From Planctomyces sp. (GTDB lineage: Bacteria; Planctomycetota; Planctomycetia; Planctomycetales; Planctomycetaceae), in assembly GCA_019636235.1 (NCBI GenBank), contig JAHBXW010000025.1:1-64000 (forward strand): DNA of 64,000 bases, in the 5' to 3' direction. Below the pieces are notes generated by a model. The model searched no databases. It was not told the DNA's origin and saw only the letters and a program-made list of their open reading frames with translations. The translations under genes were made by a program, and so were the position numbers. Positions 1-8,780 of the stretch are shown here, piece by piece; the stretch's first letter is position 1; the number at the start of each line of letters is the position of its first letter.

Positions 1-1
1 G

Positions 2-784
2 AGCGGGACGCCCTACCTGTCCGTCGCCACGGGGCCGGAGAGCGCGGCCATCGTCCGCGTGAAGTCCGATGGCTCGGTGGAGGCGATCGCGCTCCAGGGC
101 GTCGGCATGGCCCGCGCCGAGCTGCCCGATCCTCCGCAGGATGAGCTGCAGGGGCCGGAGGGCCGTCGCCGCAATCCGCGAATGGAATCGGTGACCGACC
201 TGGCCTTCGTGGACGGCCAGCTCCTCGTGTCCGGTCGCTTCGGCGATCAGGGGCGTTCCGGAGTGCAGTCCATCGCCTATCCCTTCGGCGAGAAGGTCAC
301 GCTGACGGGCATTGAGATTTTCCACGCCGCGCATGGCCGCTATGAGGACAACGCCGCCGTGCGGGTCTTCATTCCGTTCAACATCAACGGCGAGCCGCAC
401 GTCCTCGCCGGGTTCACCTGCACGCCGCTGGTGAAGTTTCCGGTCAATCAGCTGGACGGCAGCGACAAGGTCCGGGGGACGACCGTCGCCGAACTCGGCA
501 ACCGCAACCAGCCGCTGGACATGGTCTCCTACGAGAAGGACGGCCGGACCTACCTGCTGATGGCGAACTCGACCCGCGGCATGATGAAGATCAGCACCGA
601 CAACCTCGAGCGGACGGACGGCCTCGAGGATCCGGTGTCGGGCGGCGGCACGGCCGGTCAGGAATTCCAAAAGGTCGAGGGCATGGACAACATCCGTCAG
701 CTCGACAAGCTGGATGACAGCCGCGCGGTCGTCATCGACGAAACCGAAGGCGAGCTGATGCTGATGACGATTCCGCTGCCGTAA
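2..784 (+). CDS. Hypothetical protein, 3' part (start lies before the window)
   Basis: The reading frame is open from base 2 and ends at a TAA at 782-784, so the gene starts outside the window. About 260 residues are visible. The protein alternates short hydrophobic strands with turns and contains phrases such as MESVTDLAFVDGQLLVSG and DMVSYEKDGRTYLLMAN, which resemble the blades of a beta-propeller or an SMP-30-like fold. No heme motif, catalytic motif or membrane segment is visible in this part. A GTG at 59 is in frame, but the frame is clearly coding before it. A stem-loop follows 63 nt downstream. The function is not recognised; propeller-like is an inference from strand pattern only. Confidence 0.75.
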   Translation, partial: SGTPYLSVATGPESAAIVRVKSDGSVEAIALQGVGMARAELPDPPQDELQGPEGRRRNPRMESVTDLAFVDGQLLVSGRFGDQGRSGVQSIAYPFGEKVTLTGIEIFHAAHGRYEDNAAVRVFIPFNINGEPHVLAGFTCTPLVKFPVNQLDGSDKVRGTTVAELGNRNQPLDMVSYEKDGRTYLLMANSTRGMMKISTDNLERTDGLEDPVSGGGTAGQEFQKVEGMDNIRQLDKLDDSRAVVIDETEGELMLMTIPLP

Positions 785-846
785 AGTCGGCGTGGTCCGC
801 CCGTCGGGCTGGCGTCATCGCTTCGCCCGATCAACTGAATGAGACA

Positions 847-887
847 CACGAACGGCGCGGTTCCCCCGGGGGGCCGCGCCGTTCGTG
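847..887 (+). terminator. Stem-loop between converging genes
   Basis: A perfect 14-bp stem (847-860 with 874-887, core AACGGCGCGG) closes a 13-nt loop that is itself C/G rich. It lies between the end of the first gene (+) and the end of the anti-sigma gene (-), so it can serve both. There is only a short T stretch after it (ATTTC), so it is not a textbook intrinsic terminator. Confidence 0.65.
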
Positions 888-969
888 CATTTCGCAGGAC
901 AGCGTTCCACGGACCGGCCCGCCGCCGACCCCGACCGGTTCGGCGCCAGCGCGCCTCGCCGTCCGCCGA

Positions 970-1635
970 TCAGGTGGCGGGATGCATCGCGGCGGGGAGC
1001 TGTTCTTCAAGCAGCAGCAGCGCTTCGCTGATGCCCCGCTGGGCCGGTTCGAGCCGCTGCATCAAGTCGCTGGACCAGGCGCTTCGAGATTCGGACGCGG
1101 CCCGCGACGCGCCGGTCGGCAGAACGACTCCGACCGCGTCTGCGACGAGCGTGCCCGGCCCTTCGACCCAGGCCAGATAGCGGCGTCCGATCTCGTGCGG
1201 GGAGGGCGCAGCTGCCAGCCCAGAGCGATCCGTCACGGCAGAGCCCGCAGCATCTCCCGGGCTCGGAACGGCCGCTGTCGTCGGCTGCGTCCCAGGCCTC
1301 TCTGGCGACAACAGGCCCACGCCCGCCGCGATGATGACTCCGGCCGCCGCCGTCAGCCACAGCTTCTGGCCGGCGCCGGCGACGCCGCGGGCGACGATTG
1401 CCTTTGGCCGGGGGGGCGTCGCCGCCAAATCGGCCAGCACGCGCTCGGTGAGATCGACCGTCGGGACGGCGTTCCGCCAGTCGGGCAGCAGGGCCTCGAG
1501 CAGCGCAGCGTCGGCCAGCGCCTGTCGGCAATGGTCGTCGCCGCAGGTCGCTGCGTGTTCTGCGAATCCCGGGGGCCCCGGGAGCCGCTGTTCAATCCGC
1601 TCCGCGAGTCGTTCGCGCCACTGTATGCAGTTCAT
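970..1635 (-). CDS. Putative membrane anti-sigma factor
   Basis: Predicted partner of the ECF sigma factor just upstream, whose 3' end it overlaps by 44 nt. The N-terminus carries Cys3 and a His27-x3-Cys31-x4-Cys36 cluster that resembles the zinc-binding anti-sigma (ZAS) motif, although the usual spacing is Hx3CxxC. A hydrophobic segment at about residues 91-109 would place the N-terminal sigma-binding part inside and roughly 110 Pro/Ala-rich residues outside. The start is the ATG at 1633-1635. Position, overlap, topology and cysteines support an anti-sigma role; the sequence is otherwise not a close match to a family I can name. 221 residues. Confidence 0.65.
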   Translation of the reverse strand: MNCIQWRERLAERIEQRLPGPPGFAEHAATCGDDHCRQALADAALLEALLPDWRNAVPTVDLTERVLADLAATPPRPKAIVARGVAGAGQKLWLTAAAGVIIAAGVGLLSPERPGTQPTTAAVPSPGDAAGSAVTDRSGLAAAPSPHEIGRRYLAWVEGPGTLVADAVGVVLPTGASRAASESRSAWSSDLMQRLEPAQRGISEALLLLEEQLPAAMHPAT

Positions 1636-2227
1636 CGTTCTGCTCCGGCGTAATCCCGCGTTGACGCAGCAATTCCGCTAGTTCCTTCCGGGCCCGATGC
1701 AGCCAGGTCTTGATCGTGCCGTCCGGCGCGCCGAGCATCTGGCCGATTTCCTCGCAGCTCAGCTCCTGCTGGTAAAACAGGATGAATGTTTCCCGGTAGT
1801 TGGGCCGCAACTGGTCGACGGCCCGCTGCAGTTCCTCGGCCAGTTCCGATCCGGTCCGCGAATCGAGACATGCCGGTTCGGGCAGCGACTCGGCCGTCAC
1901 TGGCCGCCGTGACCGCTTTTCGAGGGCCGTCCGACAACGGTTTGCGGCAATCGCGAGGACCCACGGGTCCAGCGGGCGATCGGATTGCCAGCGACCCAAA
2001 TGCCGAACCGCCCTCGCCAACGATTCCTGCGCCGCATCTTCCGCGTCCTGCCGGTGACCCAGCATCCGATAGCAGAGGGCGAACACCCGCTGCTGAAACT
2101 GGTCAACGAAGTTCCGCTGCGCGTCAGGCTCGCCGGCGAGGCAGCGCTGGACTAGTTCGGACAGGTCGTCCGCCACGCGTTCGGCCTCCGTCGGGACATA
2201 CCCGGACTGCTCGGGTCGGGGTTTCAA
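1592..2227 (-). CDS. ECF-type RNA polymerase sigma factor
   Basis: Extracytoplasmic-function sigma-70 family. Region 2 is recognisable around residues 40-105 (phrases VFALCYRMLGHRQDAEDAAQE and LDPWVLAIAANRCR), and region 4 is a helix-turn-helix around residues 140-190 (LRPNYRETFILFYQQEL, then GTIKTWLHRARKEL). The size is normal for the family. The longest frame starts at a TTG (2225-2227) with no good ribosome-binding site; a GTG at 2174-2176, giving a protein that begins ADDLSELVQR, is an alternative. The downstream anti-sigma gene overlaps its 3' end, so the two are probably translated together. Target promoters are unknown. Confidence 0.88.
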   Translation of the reverse strand: MKPRPEQSGYVPTEAERVADDLSELVQRCLAGEPDAQRNFVDQFQQRVFALCYRMLGHRQDAEDAAQESLARAVRHLGRWQSDRPLDPWVLAIAANRCRTALEKRSRRPVTAESLPEPACLDSRTGSELAEELQRAVDQLRPNYRETFILFYQQELSCEEIGQMLGAPDGTIKTWLHRARKELAELLRQRGITPEQNDELHTVARTTRGAD

Positions 2228-2278
2228 CCGGGGGTGAAAACGGCCCCCGGGCCAACGCCGCTCGGAGAGACGTGATGT

Positions 2279-2500
2279 CTATTTCGCGACGACTTCGCGG
2301 ACCAGCGTTTTCGCCGCTCGGTACGCGTGTCGCACGGCGAACAGCCGCGTCTCGATCTGCTCCTCGTTGTAGTATCGGCCAGGCTCGCTGTGCGGCAGCC
2401 CGGCGAGCGCCAGAGTCAGGGGCAGCAGATCGAGGAATTCCCGGTAACGGCGCTGCAGGTCGGTGGCCTGCGACGACGAACTCGACTGCGGATCAGACAC
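2279..2500 (-). CDS. Small conserved-looking hypothetical protein
   Basis: A 73-residue soluble, helical protein. It starts with a Ser-rich stretch after SDPQ and continues with DLQRRYREFLDLLPLTLALAG and a Tyr/Glu/Arg-rich helix (PGRYYNEEQIETRLFAVRHAY). I chose the GTG at 2498-2500 because GGAG lies 8 nt before it; the frame can be extended to a GTG at 2548 but without a ribosome-binding site and with a low-complexity N-terminus. It sits upstream of the ECF sigma gene on the same strand with a 51-nt gap. No function is recognised. Confidence 0.6.
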   Translation of the reverse strand: MSDPQSSSSSQATDLQRRYREFLDLLPLTLALAGLPHSEPGRYYNEEQIETRLFAVRHAYRAAKTLVREVVAK

Positions 2501-3012
2501 GGCGACACTCCGCGACGCTGAGGCTCCGGACGGCAGGCGGATGCGCACGATGCGTTCCGCGGCCCGCCCTCACGATCCTGACGATATCCCACTCCCCACG
2601 CCCGTTTCAATCGGGCCTGCCGCAGTCCGGGCCAGTTCGCCGCCTCGCGGGCAGGTTCCGACTGCGGCGCGCGCTATCGCGACCCCCGGGCAATTGCTGC
2701 GCCAGCGGGGGGCACGGTAGCCTATGCTGTCCGGGAGCGAATCCCTCGCCGTCCCGCGGCTCCCTTCGCCCGTCCCGCGGGCGATCCCCACGGAGATTCC
2801 GGTCACCGCGGCGCCCGCCCGCGCCTGAGACGGTCCCCGGGGAGGCGCCGCAATGCGGCCATTCCGGAACCTCCCGCCTAAGATCGATCGGTCAACCGCC
2901 GACAATCTGCCGAAATTACAACTCCTGTCACACGCCCGCCGACGGATGGCAGTCCCCGGCGGCGGCGCGACGTGCCGATGACTGCCGCGGCGTCGAGAAC
3001 TCTGGAGCACCT
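2501..3012. other. Intergenic region between divergent genes
   Basis: About 510 bases between the small hypothetical gene (-) and the cytochrome peroxidase (+). It should hold both promoters. A TATGCT at 2723-2728 resembles a -10 element, but I see no convincing -35 at the right distance. The segment 2860-2960 is less GC-rich than its surroundings. I found no RNA gene or convincing coding frame. Confidence 0.5.
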
Positions 3013-4281
3013 GTGCGACGATTGAACAACTGGATCCTGGGCTGCGTGGCCGGCGCCGCGCTGGCCTCCCTCTATGGGGCCCCTGGGCAACCGGCGGCCG
3101 CGGCCGAACCGCTGCCCACAAAGGTCGTCCTCGGCGATCCGTCGCTGACGATGGGCGTCCCGGGGGATGGCCCGCTGACCGCCGAGCAGATCAAGGCCTG
3201 GCTGGCGACGCCCGGCGTCCACGAGACGCTGGAAGTCTCGCTGCCGTTCGGCCTGTCGCTGGCCGCCGACCAGATCACCGGGCTCGACGAAAACCCGCTG
3301 ACGCGGGCCAAGATCGAACTCGGACGGCAGTTGTATTTCGACCCGCGACTGTCCAGCGATTCGACGATCAGCTGCGCAAGCTGCCACAGCCATACCCAGG
3401 GCTTTACAGCACAGACGCAGTTCGGCGTCGGCGTCCGCGGCCAGACCGGCAACCGCAACTCGCCGGTCAGCTACAACCGGATCCTCAGCGGCGCGCAGTT
3501 CTGGGATGGCCGCGCCGCGTCCCTCGAAGACCAGGCCGTCGGACCGATCGCCAATCCGATCGAGATGGCCAACACGCACGAGGAATGCGTGGCCTGCATC
3601 GCGGGGATCGACGGCTACAAGCTGCAGTTCACGGCGGTGTTCGGCCCGGATTCGATCAACATTGACAACGTCGGCAAGGCGATCGCCTCGTTCGAGCGGG
3701 CCATCGTCACCGGCCCGGCCCCGTACGATTACTTCAACGCCCTCAAGCCGTTCCTGGACCAGTTCCCCGAGCCCGAGGACCTGGAAAATCTCAAGGAAGA
3801 CGATCCGGAAACCTATGCCCGGTTCCTCGAGATCAAGGCCGAGAGCGACGCCCATCCGATGACCGACAGCGCGAAACGCGGCCTGGAGCTGTTCTTCAGC
3901 GAAAAGTCGAACTGCACCGCCTGCCACGCCGGGGCGAACTTCACCGATGAGAAGTATCACAACCTGGGCGTCGGCATGGACGCGGAGAATCCGGACCTGG
4001 GACGCTTCGAAGTGACGGGAGACGAAAAGGACAAAGGCGCCTTCAAGACGCCGACCATCCGCAACGTCGAATTCACCGCCCCCTACATGCACGACGGCAG
4101 CCAGAAGACGCTGGAGGAAGTCGTCGAGTGGTACGCCAAGGGGGGGCATCCCAACCCGTGGCTCAGCGACAAGATCAAGAAGCTGGACCTGACCGCGCAG
4201 GACAAGGCCGACCTGGTCGAGTTCATGCGGGCCTGCACCGGCGACTTCCCGAAGGTGAACAGCGACCGCCTGCCGGAATGA
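3013..4281 (+). CDS. Di-heme cytochrome c peroxidase family protein
   Basis: Periplasmic di-heme protein of the cytochrome c peroxidase / MauG superfamily, which uses two covalently bound c-type hemes to reduce peroxide or oxidise a partner. Two CxxCH sites are visible: CASCH at residues 121-125 and CTACH at 301-305. The typical PVSYNR, FWDGRA and IANPIEM phrases follow the first heme, and TPTIRNVEFTAPYMHDG follows the second. A signal peptide (about residues 1-32, ending near AAAAEP) is present. I chose the GTG at 3013 because GGAG lies 5 nt upstream and the signal peptide begins there; the frame is open far upstream but reads as low-complexity. 422 residues, normal for the family. A terminator hairpin follows. 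Peroxidase versus MauG-like oxidase cannot be decided. Confidence 0.9.
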   Translation: MRRLNNWILGCVAGAALASLYGAPGQPAAAAEPLPTKVVLGDPSLTMGVPGDGPLTAEQIKAWLATPGVHETLEVSLPFGLSLAADQITGLDENPLTRAKIELGRQLYFDPRLSSDSTISCASCHSHTQGFTAQTQFGVGVRGQTGNRNSPVSYNRILSGAQFWDGRAASLEDQAVGPIANPIEMANTHEECVACIAGIDGYKLQFTAVFGPDSINIDNVGKAIASFERAIVTGPAPYDYFNALKPFLDQFPEPEDLENLKEDDPETYARFLEIKAESDAHPMTDSAKRGLELFFSEKSNCTACHAGANFTDEKYHNLGVGMDAENPDLGRFEVTGDEKDKGAFKTPTIRNVEFTAPYMHDGSQKTLEEVVEWYAKGGHPNPWLSDKIKKLDLTAQDKADLVEFMRACTGDFPKVNSDRLPE

Positions 4282-4339
4282 TCGGACGGCCGCCCTCCAG
4301 CAGCGGCCCGCGCCGCATTGACGCCGGATGAAGTTGACC

Positions 4340-4368
4340 AAGCCCCAGGGTCTCCGGCCCTGGGGCTT
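4340..4368 (+). terminator. Terminator hairpin after the cytochrome peroxidase
   Basis: A perfect 11-bp stem (4340-4350 with 4358-4368, AAGCCCCAGGG) with a 7-nt loop lies 58 nt after the cytochrome stop codon. The 3' arm ends in TT followed by CTC, so the U tract is short. Confidence 0.7.
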
Positions 4369-4449
4369 CTCAACTCCCGGATTCGCCAGACGTTGAACCT
4401 GGAATCTGGGCTGGATTTTCGTCTCTCCGCCGATAACATTCGCGTTCCC

Positions 4450-4522
4450 GCCACCGTAGCTCAGTTGGCAGAGCAGCGCTTTCGTAAAGCGCAGGTCGTC
4501 GGTCCGAGTCCGACCGGTGGCT
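4450..4522 (+). tRNA. tRNA-Thr (anticodon CGT)
   Basis: Full cloverleaf of 73 nt. The acceptor arms GCCACCG and CGGTGGC pair over 7 bp, the D stem is GCTC/GAGC, the anticodon stem is GCGCT/AGCGC with loop TTCGTAA (anticodon CGT, reading ACG), and the T arm is GTCGG/CCGAC with loop TCCGAGT. The discriminator base is T and CCA is not encoded. A TAACAT at 4434-4439 is correctly placed for a -10 element, though the -35 is weak. A T-rich run (4524-4533) just after the gene could end transcription. Confidence 0.95.
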
Positions 4523-4636
4523 CTTTTGTTTTTCCCGCGCAAGTTCTGAATCGCCAGTGCGTTCCAGCGCTGGCGATGTCAAACTCGCGGCCCGCGCCTG
4601 GCATCCTCTGACCGCAGGATTGCTCCTCTGGCTCTG

Positions 4637-5848
4637 ATGCAACGGCTTCGCGCCCGCTGGGTGTTCCCCGTCGCCCGGCCGCCTCTCTCCGGCGGTGAAG
4701 TCGAAATCGCCGACGGCCGCGTGCTGTCCGTGTCCGAGCCCACCGGCCGTCCGGCCGTCGATCTCGGCGATGTCGCCATTCTTCCCGGGCTGGTCAACGC
4801 GCACACCCATCTGGAATTCAGCGGCCTCGCGCAGCCGCTGGCCCCCGGACGGTCGTTTTCAGAATGGATCGCGGCCATCGTCGCCGAACGTCGTGCTCGA
4901 CAAGCGGCCGGTCCCAACTCGAACGTCCGTCAGCGGGGGCTGGAGGAAGCGCTCCATTCCGGCGCGGTGGTGATCGGCGACATTGAAACCTCTTCGGACA
5001 AGCCGCCGGTTCCTCCCCCCGGCGCCCGCCTCGTCCGCTTTCGAGAACTCCTGTCGCTGGACCCCGACGCGCTCGATGAGCGGCTGGCGACGGCCGCTCA
5101 GCACCTCGATTCCTCGACGACCGCTCCGCACGTCGTCCGCGGCCTCAGCCCGCACGCCCCCTACAGCGTGCATCCCCGGCTGCTGGAGAAGGCCATTGGA
5201 CTGGCAAGCGTGCACGGCGCGCCGGTCGCGATGCACGTCGCCGAGACGCGCGAGGAGCTGGAGCTGTTGCGTTCCGGGACGGGTCCGCTGGTCGACCTGT
5301 TCCGAACCTGGGGCGTGTGGCGTGAGGATGCGATCCCCCGGGGAATCCGGCCGCACGACATCCTGCAGGTTCTCGCCCACGCCCCGCGATCACTGGTCGT
5401 ACACGGCAATTTCCTGACGGACGACGAGCTGGACGTCATCGCCGCATCCCCCGGGATGAGCGTCGTGTATTGCCCGCGGACACACGCGTATTTCGGACAT
5501 CCGGACTATCCGCTGGCGGGGATGCTCGCGCGGGGCATCAACGTCGCGCTGGGAACGGACAGCCGCGCATCGAATCCCGACTTGAGTCTGTGGCGCGACG
5601 TTCAGACCGCGGCGCGACTGCATCCCGACATCCCGGGGGAACAACTGCTGCGCATGGCGACGATCAACGGCGCGCGGGCGCTCGGACTCGAAGCGGAATT
5701 CGGCGTCCTCGCTCCGGGGCGGACGGCGTCGCTCGCCGTGATCCGCTTGCCGAGGGCGCCGGAGTCCGATTTCCATGGCCTGCTGCGGGCCGAAGATTCC
5801 GAGGTGGTCAGGGTCATGGCGGCCGGCGAGTGGCTGCGTGTCCCCTGA
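4637..5848 (+). CDS. Amidohydrolase-superfamily deaminase/chlorohydrolase
   Basis: Cytosolic metal-dependent hydrolase of the TrzN/AtzA/guanine-deaminase/SAH-deaminase branch. The metal ligands are visible in order: His56 and His58 in NAHTHLEFSG, His200 in MHVAET, His256 in VVHGNF, and Asp308 in GTDSRASN. N- and C-terminal strands form the usual composite beta-sandwich, and AEFGVLAPGRTASLAVI is the typical end. 403 residues. The motif set fits deamination of a purine-like or triazine-like substrate; some relatives act on aminofutalosine in menaquinone synthesis, but no menaquinone gene is next to it, so the substrate is open. It stands alone between tRNA-Thr and a transporter. Confidence 0.85.
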   Translation: MQRLRARWVFPVARPPLSGGEVEIADGRVLSVSEPTGRPAVDLGDVAILPGLVNAHTHLEFSGLAQPLAPGRSFSEWIAAIVAERRARQAAGPNSNVRQRGLEEALHSGAVVIGDIETSSDKPPVPPPGARLVRFRELLSLDPDALDERLATAAQHLDSSTTAPHVVRGLSPHAPYSVHPRLLEKAIGLASVHGAPVAMHVAETREELELLRSGTGPLVDLFRTWGVWREDAIPRGIRPHDILQVLAHAPRSLVVHGNFLTDDELDVIAASPGMSVVYCPRTHAYFGHPDYPLAGMLARGINVALGTDSRASNPDLSLWRDVQTAARLHPDIPGEQLLRMATINGARALGLEAEFGVLAPGRTASLAVIRLPRAPESDFHGLLRAEDSEVVRVMAAGEWLRVP

Positions 5849-6067
5849 TCGGAACGCAAGGTCCCGGAACCGCGATTCGTCGCGGGGGCCAATCCGCGCC
5901 GATTCCGGTCCCGTATCCGCTGTCACGCCGGGGGAATGAATTATCATCCTTCGCGACCGTGATGGCCGTGAGGGATCAAGTCGATCCGCGCCATCCGCGG
6001 GACGCCGGACCCCGGGGGAGCAACCCTGAGCGACAGCGCCCGTCCGGTCGCCTCCAGACCAACCCGC

Positions 6068-8074
6068 ATGTCTTCATCGCCGTTGCCCCCCGCGGGCGCT
6101 CCCGGGCCCCACACTCCTCCCTCCGTCGCGAAGCACCACCAGGCCTTCTGGCTGGCCGTGCTGTGCCTGACGGGCGTCGATTACTTCAGCACGCTGGGCT
6201 ACCAGCCGACGATCGCGTTTGAGAACACCGGCGTCCTGACGCCGCTGGCGACCGGCCTGCTGGTCCTGGTGACGCTGTTCGGCGCCTTGCCGATCTACAG
6301 CTACGTGGCCGGCAAGTCGTTCGACGGGCAGGGCTCGATTTCGATGCTCGAGCGGCTGATGCGCGGCTGGGGGGGCAAGCTCGTCGTCCTGGCCCTGCTG
6401 GGCTTCGCCGCGACGGATTTCGTGATCACGATGACGCTGTCGGCCGCGGACGCCGCCGTGCACCTGATCGAGAATCCCATGTGGCATGAGCACATGCCCG
6501 ACTCGATGAAGAACCAGGTGACCGTCACCAGCCTGCTGCTGCTGGCCCTGTGCGGCATGTTCATGCGCGGGTTCCGGGAAGTGATCGGGTTGGCGGTGAT
6601 CCTGGTCATCGTGTACCTGACGCTGAACGCCGTCATCATCGGCTCGGGAGTCTGGCATCTGGCGTCGCACCCCGAGGTCCTGGGGGAATGGAGACATCAG
6701 CTCGCGACAGGGGAATGGTCGCTGACCCGCGAGCCGCCAGTCAGCGGCGTCAGCTGGACGACGATCGCACTGTTGTGCGTGCTGTTCTTTCCCAAACTGG
6801 CGCTGGGGCTCAGCGGGTTCGAGACAGGCGTGGCCGTGATGCCGCTGATCAAAGGGGATCCGGACGACGATCCGGCGTTGCCCCGCGGCCGCATCCGCAA
6901 CGCGCGCAAGCTGCTGGTGACGGCGGCCGTGATCATGTCGTTCATGCTGATGGGCTCGGCGTTCGTGACGACGACGCTGATCCCGCACGACCAGATGCAC
7001 CAGGGGGGCGCGGCCTACGAACGCGCGCTGGCGTATCTCGCGCATGGGGAAAGCCCGCGCTCGCTCAATCCGTTGTTCGGCGAAGTGTTCGGCACGATGT
7101 ATGACGTGAGCACGGTCAGCATCCTGTGGTTTGCGGGGGCCAGCGCCATGTCGGGTTTGCTGAACCTGGTGCCGCGCTACCTGCCGCGGTACGGGATGGC
7201 GCCCCGCTGGGCTGAGGCGGTCCGCCCGCTGGTGCTGCTCCTGACGGGCGTCAATCTGCTGGTGACGTGGCTGTTCCAGGCCAGCGTGAAGGCGCAGGGG
7301 GGCGCGTACGCGACCGGCGTGATGGTGCTGATGACGAGCGCCTGCCTGGCGGTGATCATCGACCAGTGGCGGCTGCGGGCCGGGTCGTGGCTGGTCCGGA
7401 TGCCCTGGCGTTACGTCGTGATCTGCCTGTTGTTCACCTACACGACAACAATGATCGTCCGGCACGTGGAAGTCGATCCCGCGACCGGCGGGACATACCC
7501 CCGGGGCATCACCATCGCCGCGGCGTTCATCGGCGCGATCATCATCCTGTCGATCATTTCGCGAACCGTCCGCAGCACCGAGATGCGTTTCGCCGGGTTC
7601 GAGTTCGCCACCCCTGAATCGCGGTTTCTGTGGGACAGCATGAAGCACATCGAGTTTCCAGTGCTGGTCCCGCACCGTCCCGGCGGCCCCGGGCTGATCG
7701 ACAAAGAGGCCACGATCCGGATGCGTCACCGGCTGACGGCGGAAACGCCGATCGTGTTCATCGAAGCCCAACTGGGGGACGCCAGTGAATTCGTTCAGAA
7801 GCCCGTGATGGAGATTCTGGAGCAGGAGGGACGGTTCATCATCCGCGTGGCGCGATGCGCTTCAGTGTCGCACACGATCGCCGCGATCGCGCTGGAGCTG
7901 TCGCGTTCGGGCGAGCCGCCGGAGGTGCATTTCGGCTGGTCGGACGAAAGCCCGCTGCGCACGAATCTGGACTTCCTGCTGTTCGGGCAGGGGAACGTGC
8001 CCTGGATGGTCCGCGAGCTGATCAAGGCCAGCGAACCGGACGCGGCCCGTCAGCCGCGTATCGTCATCGGATAA
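6068..8074 (+). CDS. APC-superfamily amino-acid permease-like transporter with C-terminal cytosolic domain
   Basis: Integral membrane protein with about 12 hydrophobic helices between residues 27 and 505, of the amino acid-polyamine-cation (APC) type. The first helix has the unwound-helix phrase [20 protein letters not shown], and a [11 protein letters not shown] stretch lies later. Residues ~510-668 are soluble and may be regulatory (phrases [19 protein letters not shown] and [10 protein letters not shown]). 668 residues is long for the family because of this tail. Substrate is unknown; the N-terminus resembles large APC-type permeases found in Planctomycetota and Actinobacteria. It ends 101 nt before the converging ybeY. 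Confidence 0.8.
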   Translation: MSSSPLPPAGAPGPHTPPSVAKHHQAFWLAVLCLTGVDYFSTLGYQPTIAFENTGVLTPLATGLLVLVTLFGALPIYSYVAGKSFDGQGSISMLERLMRGWGGKLVVLALLGFAATDFVITMTLSAADAAVHLIENPMWHEHMPDSMKNQVTVTSLLLLALCGMFMRGFREVIGLAVILVIVYLTLNAVIIGSGVWHLASHPEVLGEWRHQLATGEWSLTREPPVSGVSWTTIALLCVLFFPKLALGLSGFETGVAVMPLIKGDPDDDPALPRGRIRNARKLLVTAAVIMSFMLMGSAFVTTTLIPHDQMHQGGAAYERALAYLAHGESPRSLNPLFGEVFGTMYDVSTVSILWFAGASAMSGLLNLVPRYLPRYGMAPRWAEAVRPLVLLLTGVNLLVTWLFQASVKAQGGAYATGVMVLMTSACLAVIIDQWRLRAGSWLVRMPWRYVVICLLFTYTTTMIVRHVEVDPATGGTYPRGITIAAAFIGAIIILSIISRTVRSTEMRFAGFEFATPESRFLWDSMKHIEFPVLVPHRPGGPGLIDKEATIRMRHRLTAETPIVFIEAQLGDASEFVQKPVMEILEQEGRFIIRVARCASVSHTIAAIALELSRSGEPPEVHFGWSDESPLRTNLDFLLFGQGNVPWMVRELIKASEPDAARQPRIVIG

Positions 8075-8096
8075 GCGCTCGAGCCCGATGCGCCGC

Positions 8097-8141
8097 CGCA
8101 GCGGGAGCAGACGCGGTGCGCGCAGCGGGAGCGGATGCGGT
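8097..8141. repeat. Two-copy 21-bp imperfect direct repeat
   Basis: CGCAGCGGGAGC followed by AGACGCGGT (8097-8117) is repeated as CGCAGCGGGAGC followed by GGATGCGGT (8121-8141), two mismatches in 21 with a 24-bp period. It lies in the short gap between the converging transporter and ybeY genes. No function is evident. Confidence 0.65.
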
Positions 8142-8175
8142 TGGCCGGCGGCGGGGACACGGGCGGCCCGCGCGC

Positions 8176-8697
8176 CTATTTGCACTCGATCCCCGCCAGT
8201 CCGAGCGCCCATCGTTCCCGCGCCCGCATGATCCGCTTCTCGCCGGGAGACAGATCGTCGTAGCCGCACAGGTGCAGCAGGCCATGCACGATGTACAGCA
8301 GCAGTTCCGAGGAGGCGTCCCAGCCGTGCCTTGGCGCCTCGCGGAGCGCGGTCTCGCCGCTGACGAGAACCTCCCCCTCGATCGCCAGGCCCCGGCCACG
8401 CAGCGCGTTGCGGGATCGGGCCGGCGCGTCCGCTTCGAGCTCCGAATGCTCGGCGGCGTACAGAAAACTGATCGCATCGGTCGCGTAATCGTGATTCAGA
8501 TGCGAGCGGTTCACCTCGCGGATCGCCGCATCGCTGAGAACTGAGACCGCGATCTCGGCGCCCGCCACGCCCTCAGCGGCCAGTACGGTTCGCAGCGCGC
8601 GACGGATTTGCGGGGCCGTCAATGCGACGCCGCGGTGCGCGCGGACGATCGAGATCTCGTAGACGGGGCGGGTGGTGGGACGGCGGGGTGTGCGCAT
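8176..8697 (-). CDS. ybeY: Endoribonuclease YbeY (rRNA maturation factor)
   Basis: Zinc-dependent single-strand endoribonuclease acting in 16S rRNA 3'-end maturation and ribosome quality control. The family signature is present as HGLLHLCGYDD at residues 138-148, preceded by EGEVLVSGETA. The usual signature is HGxLHLxGYDH; here the third metal-ligand position is Asp148 rather than His. Also visible is the conserved NRSHLNHDYATDAISFLY block. 173 residues, slightly longer than E. coli YbeY. The start is the ATG at 8695-8697. It is a single gene divergent from a methyltransferase 83 nt away, and no phoH or corC neighbour is present. Confidence 0.9.
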   Translation of the reverse strand: MRTPRRPTTRPVYEISIVRAHRGVALTAPQIRRALRTVLAAEGVAGAEIAVSVLSDAAIREVNRSHLNHDYATDAISFLYAAEHSELEADAPARSRNALRGRGLAIEGEVLVSGETALREAPRHGWDASSELLLYIVHGLLHLCGYDDLSPGEKRIMRARERWALGLAGIECK

Positions 8698-8780
8698 GGC
8701 GCCCGGGTGATATTCTCCGGACCGTCCGGGGGCCAGCGTCCGCCCACGGTTTCGAGAAGTTTCCCGGGGATTCGAGGGCC

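Noticed and set aside
1786-3012. Upstream extension of the cytochrome peroxidase frame
   Set aside because: The extension is Arg/Pro/Ser low complexity, overlaps the ECF sigma gene in antisense, and lacks a ribosome-binding site; GTG at 3013 gives a proper signal peptide.
2878-4542. Long minus-strand frame across the cytochrome gene and tRNA-Thr
   Set aside because: It is antisense to a clear cytochrome c gene and includes a peptide typical of a translated tRNA antisense strand. Open antisense frames are expected in GC-rich DNA.
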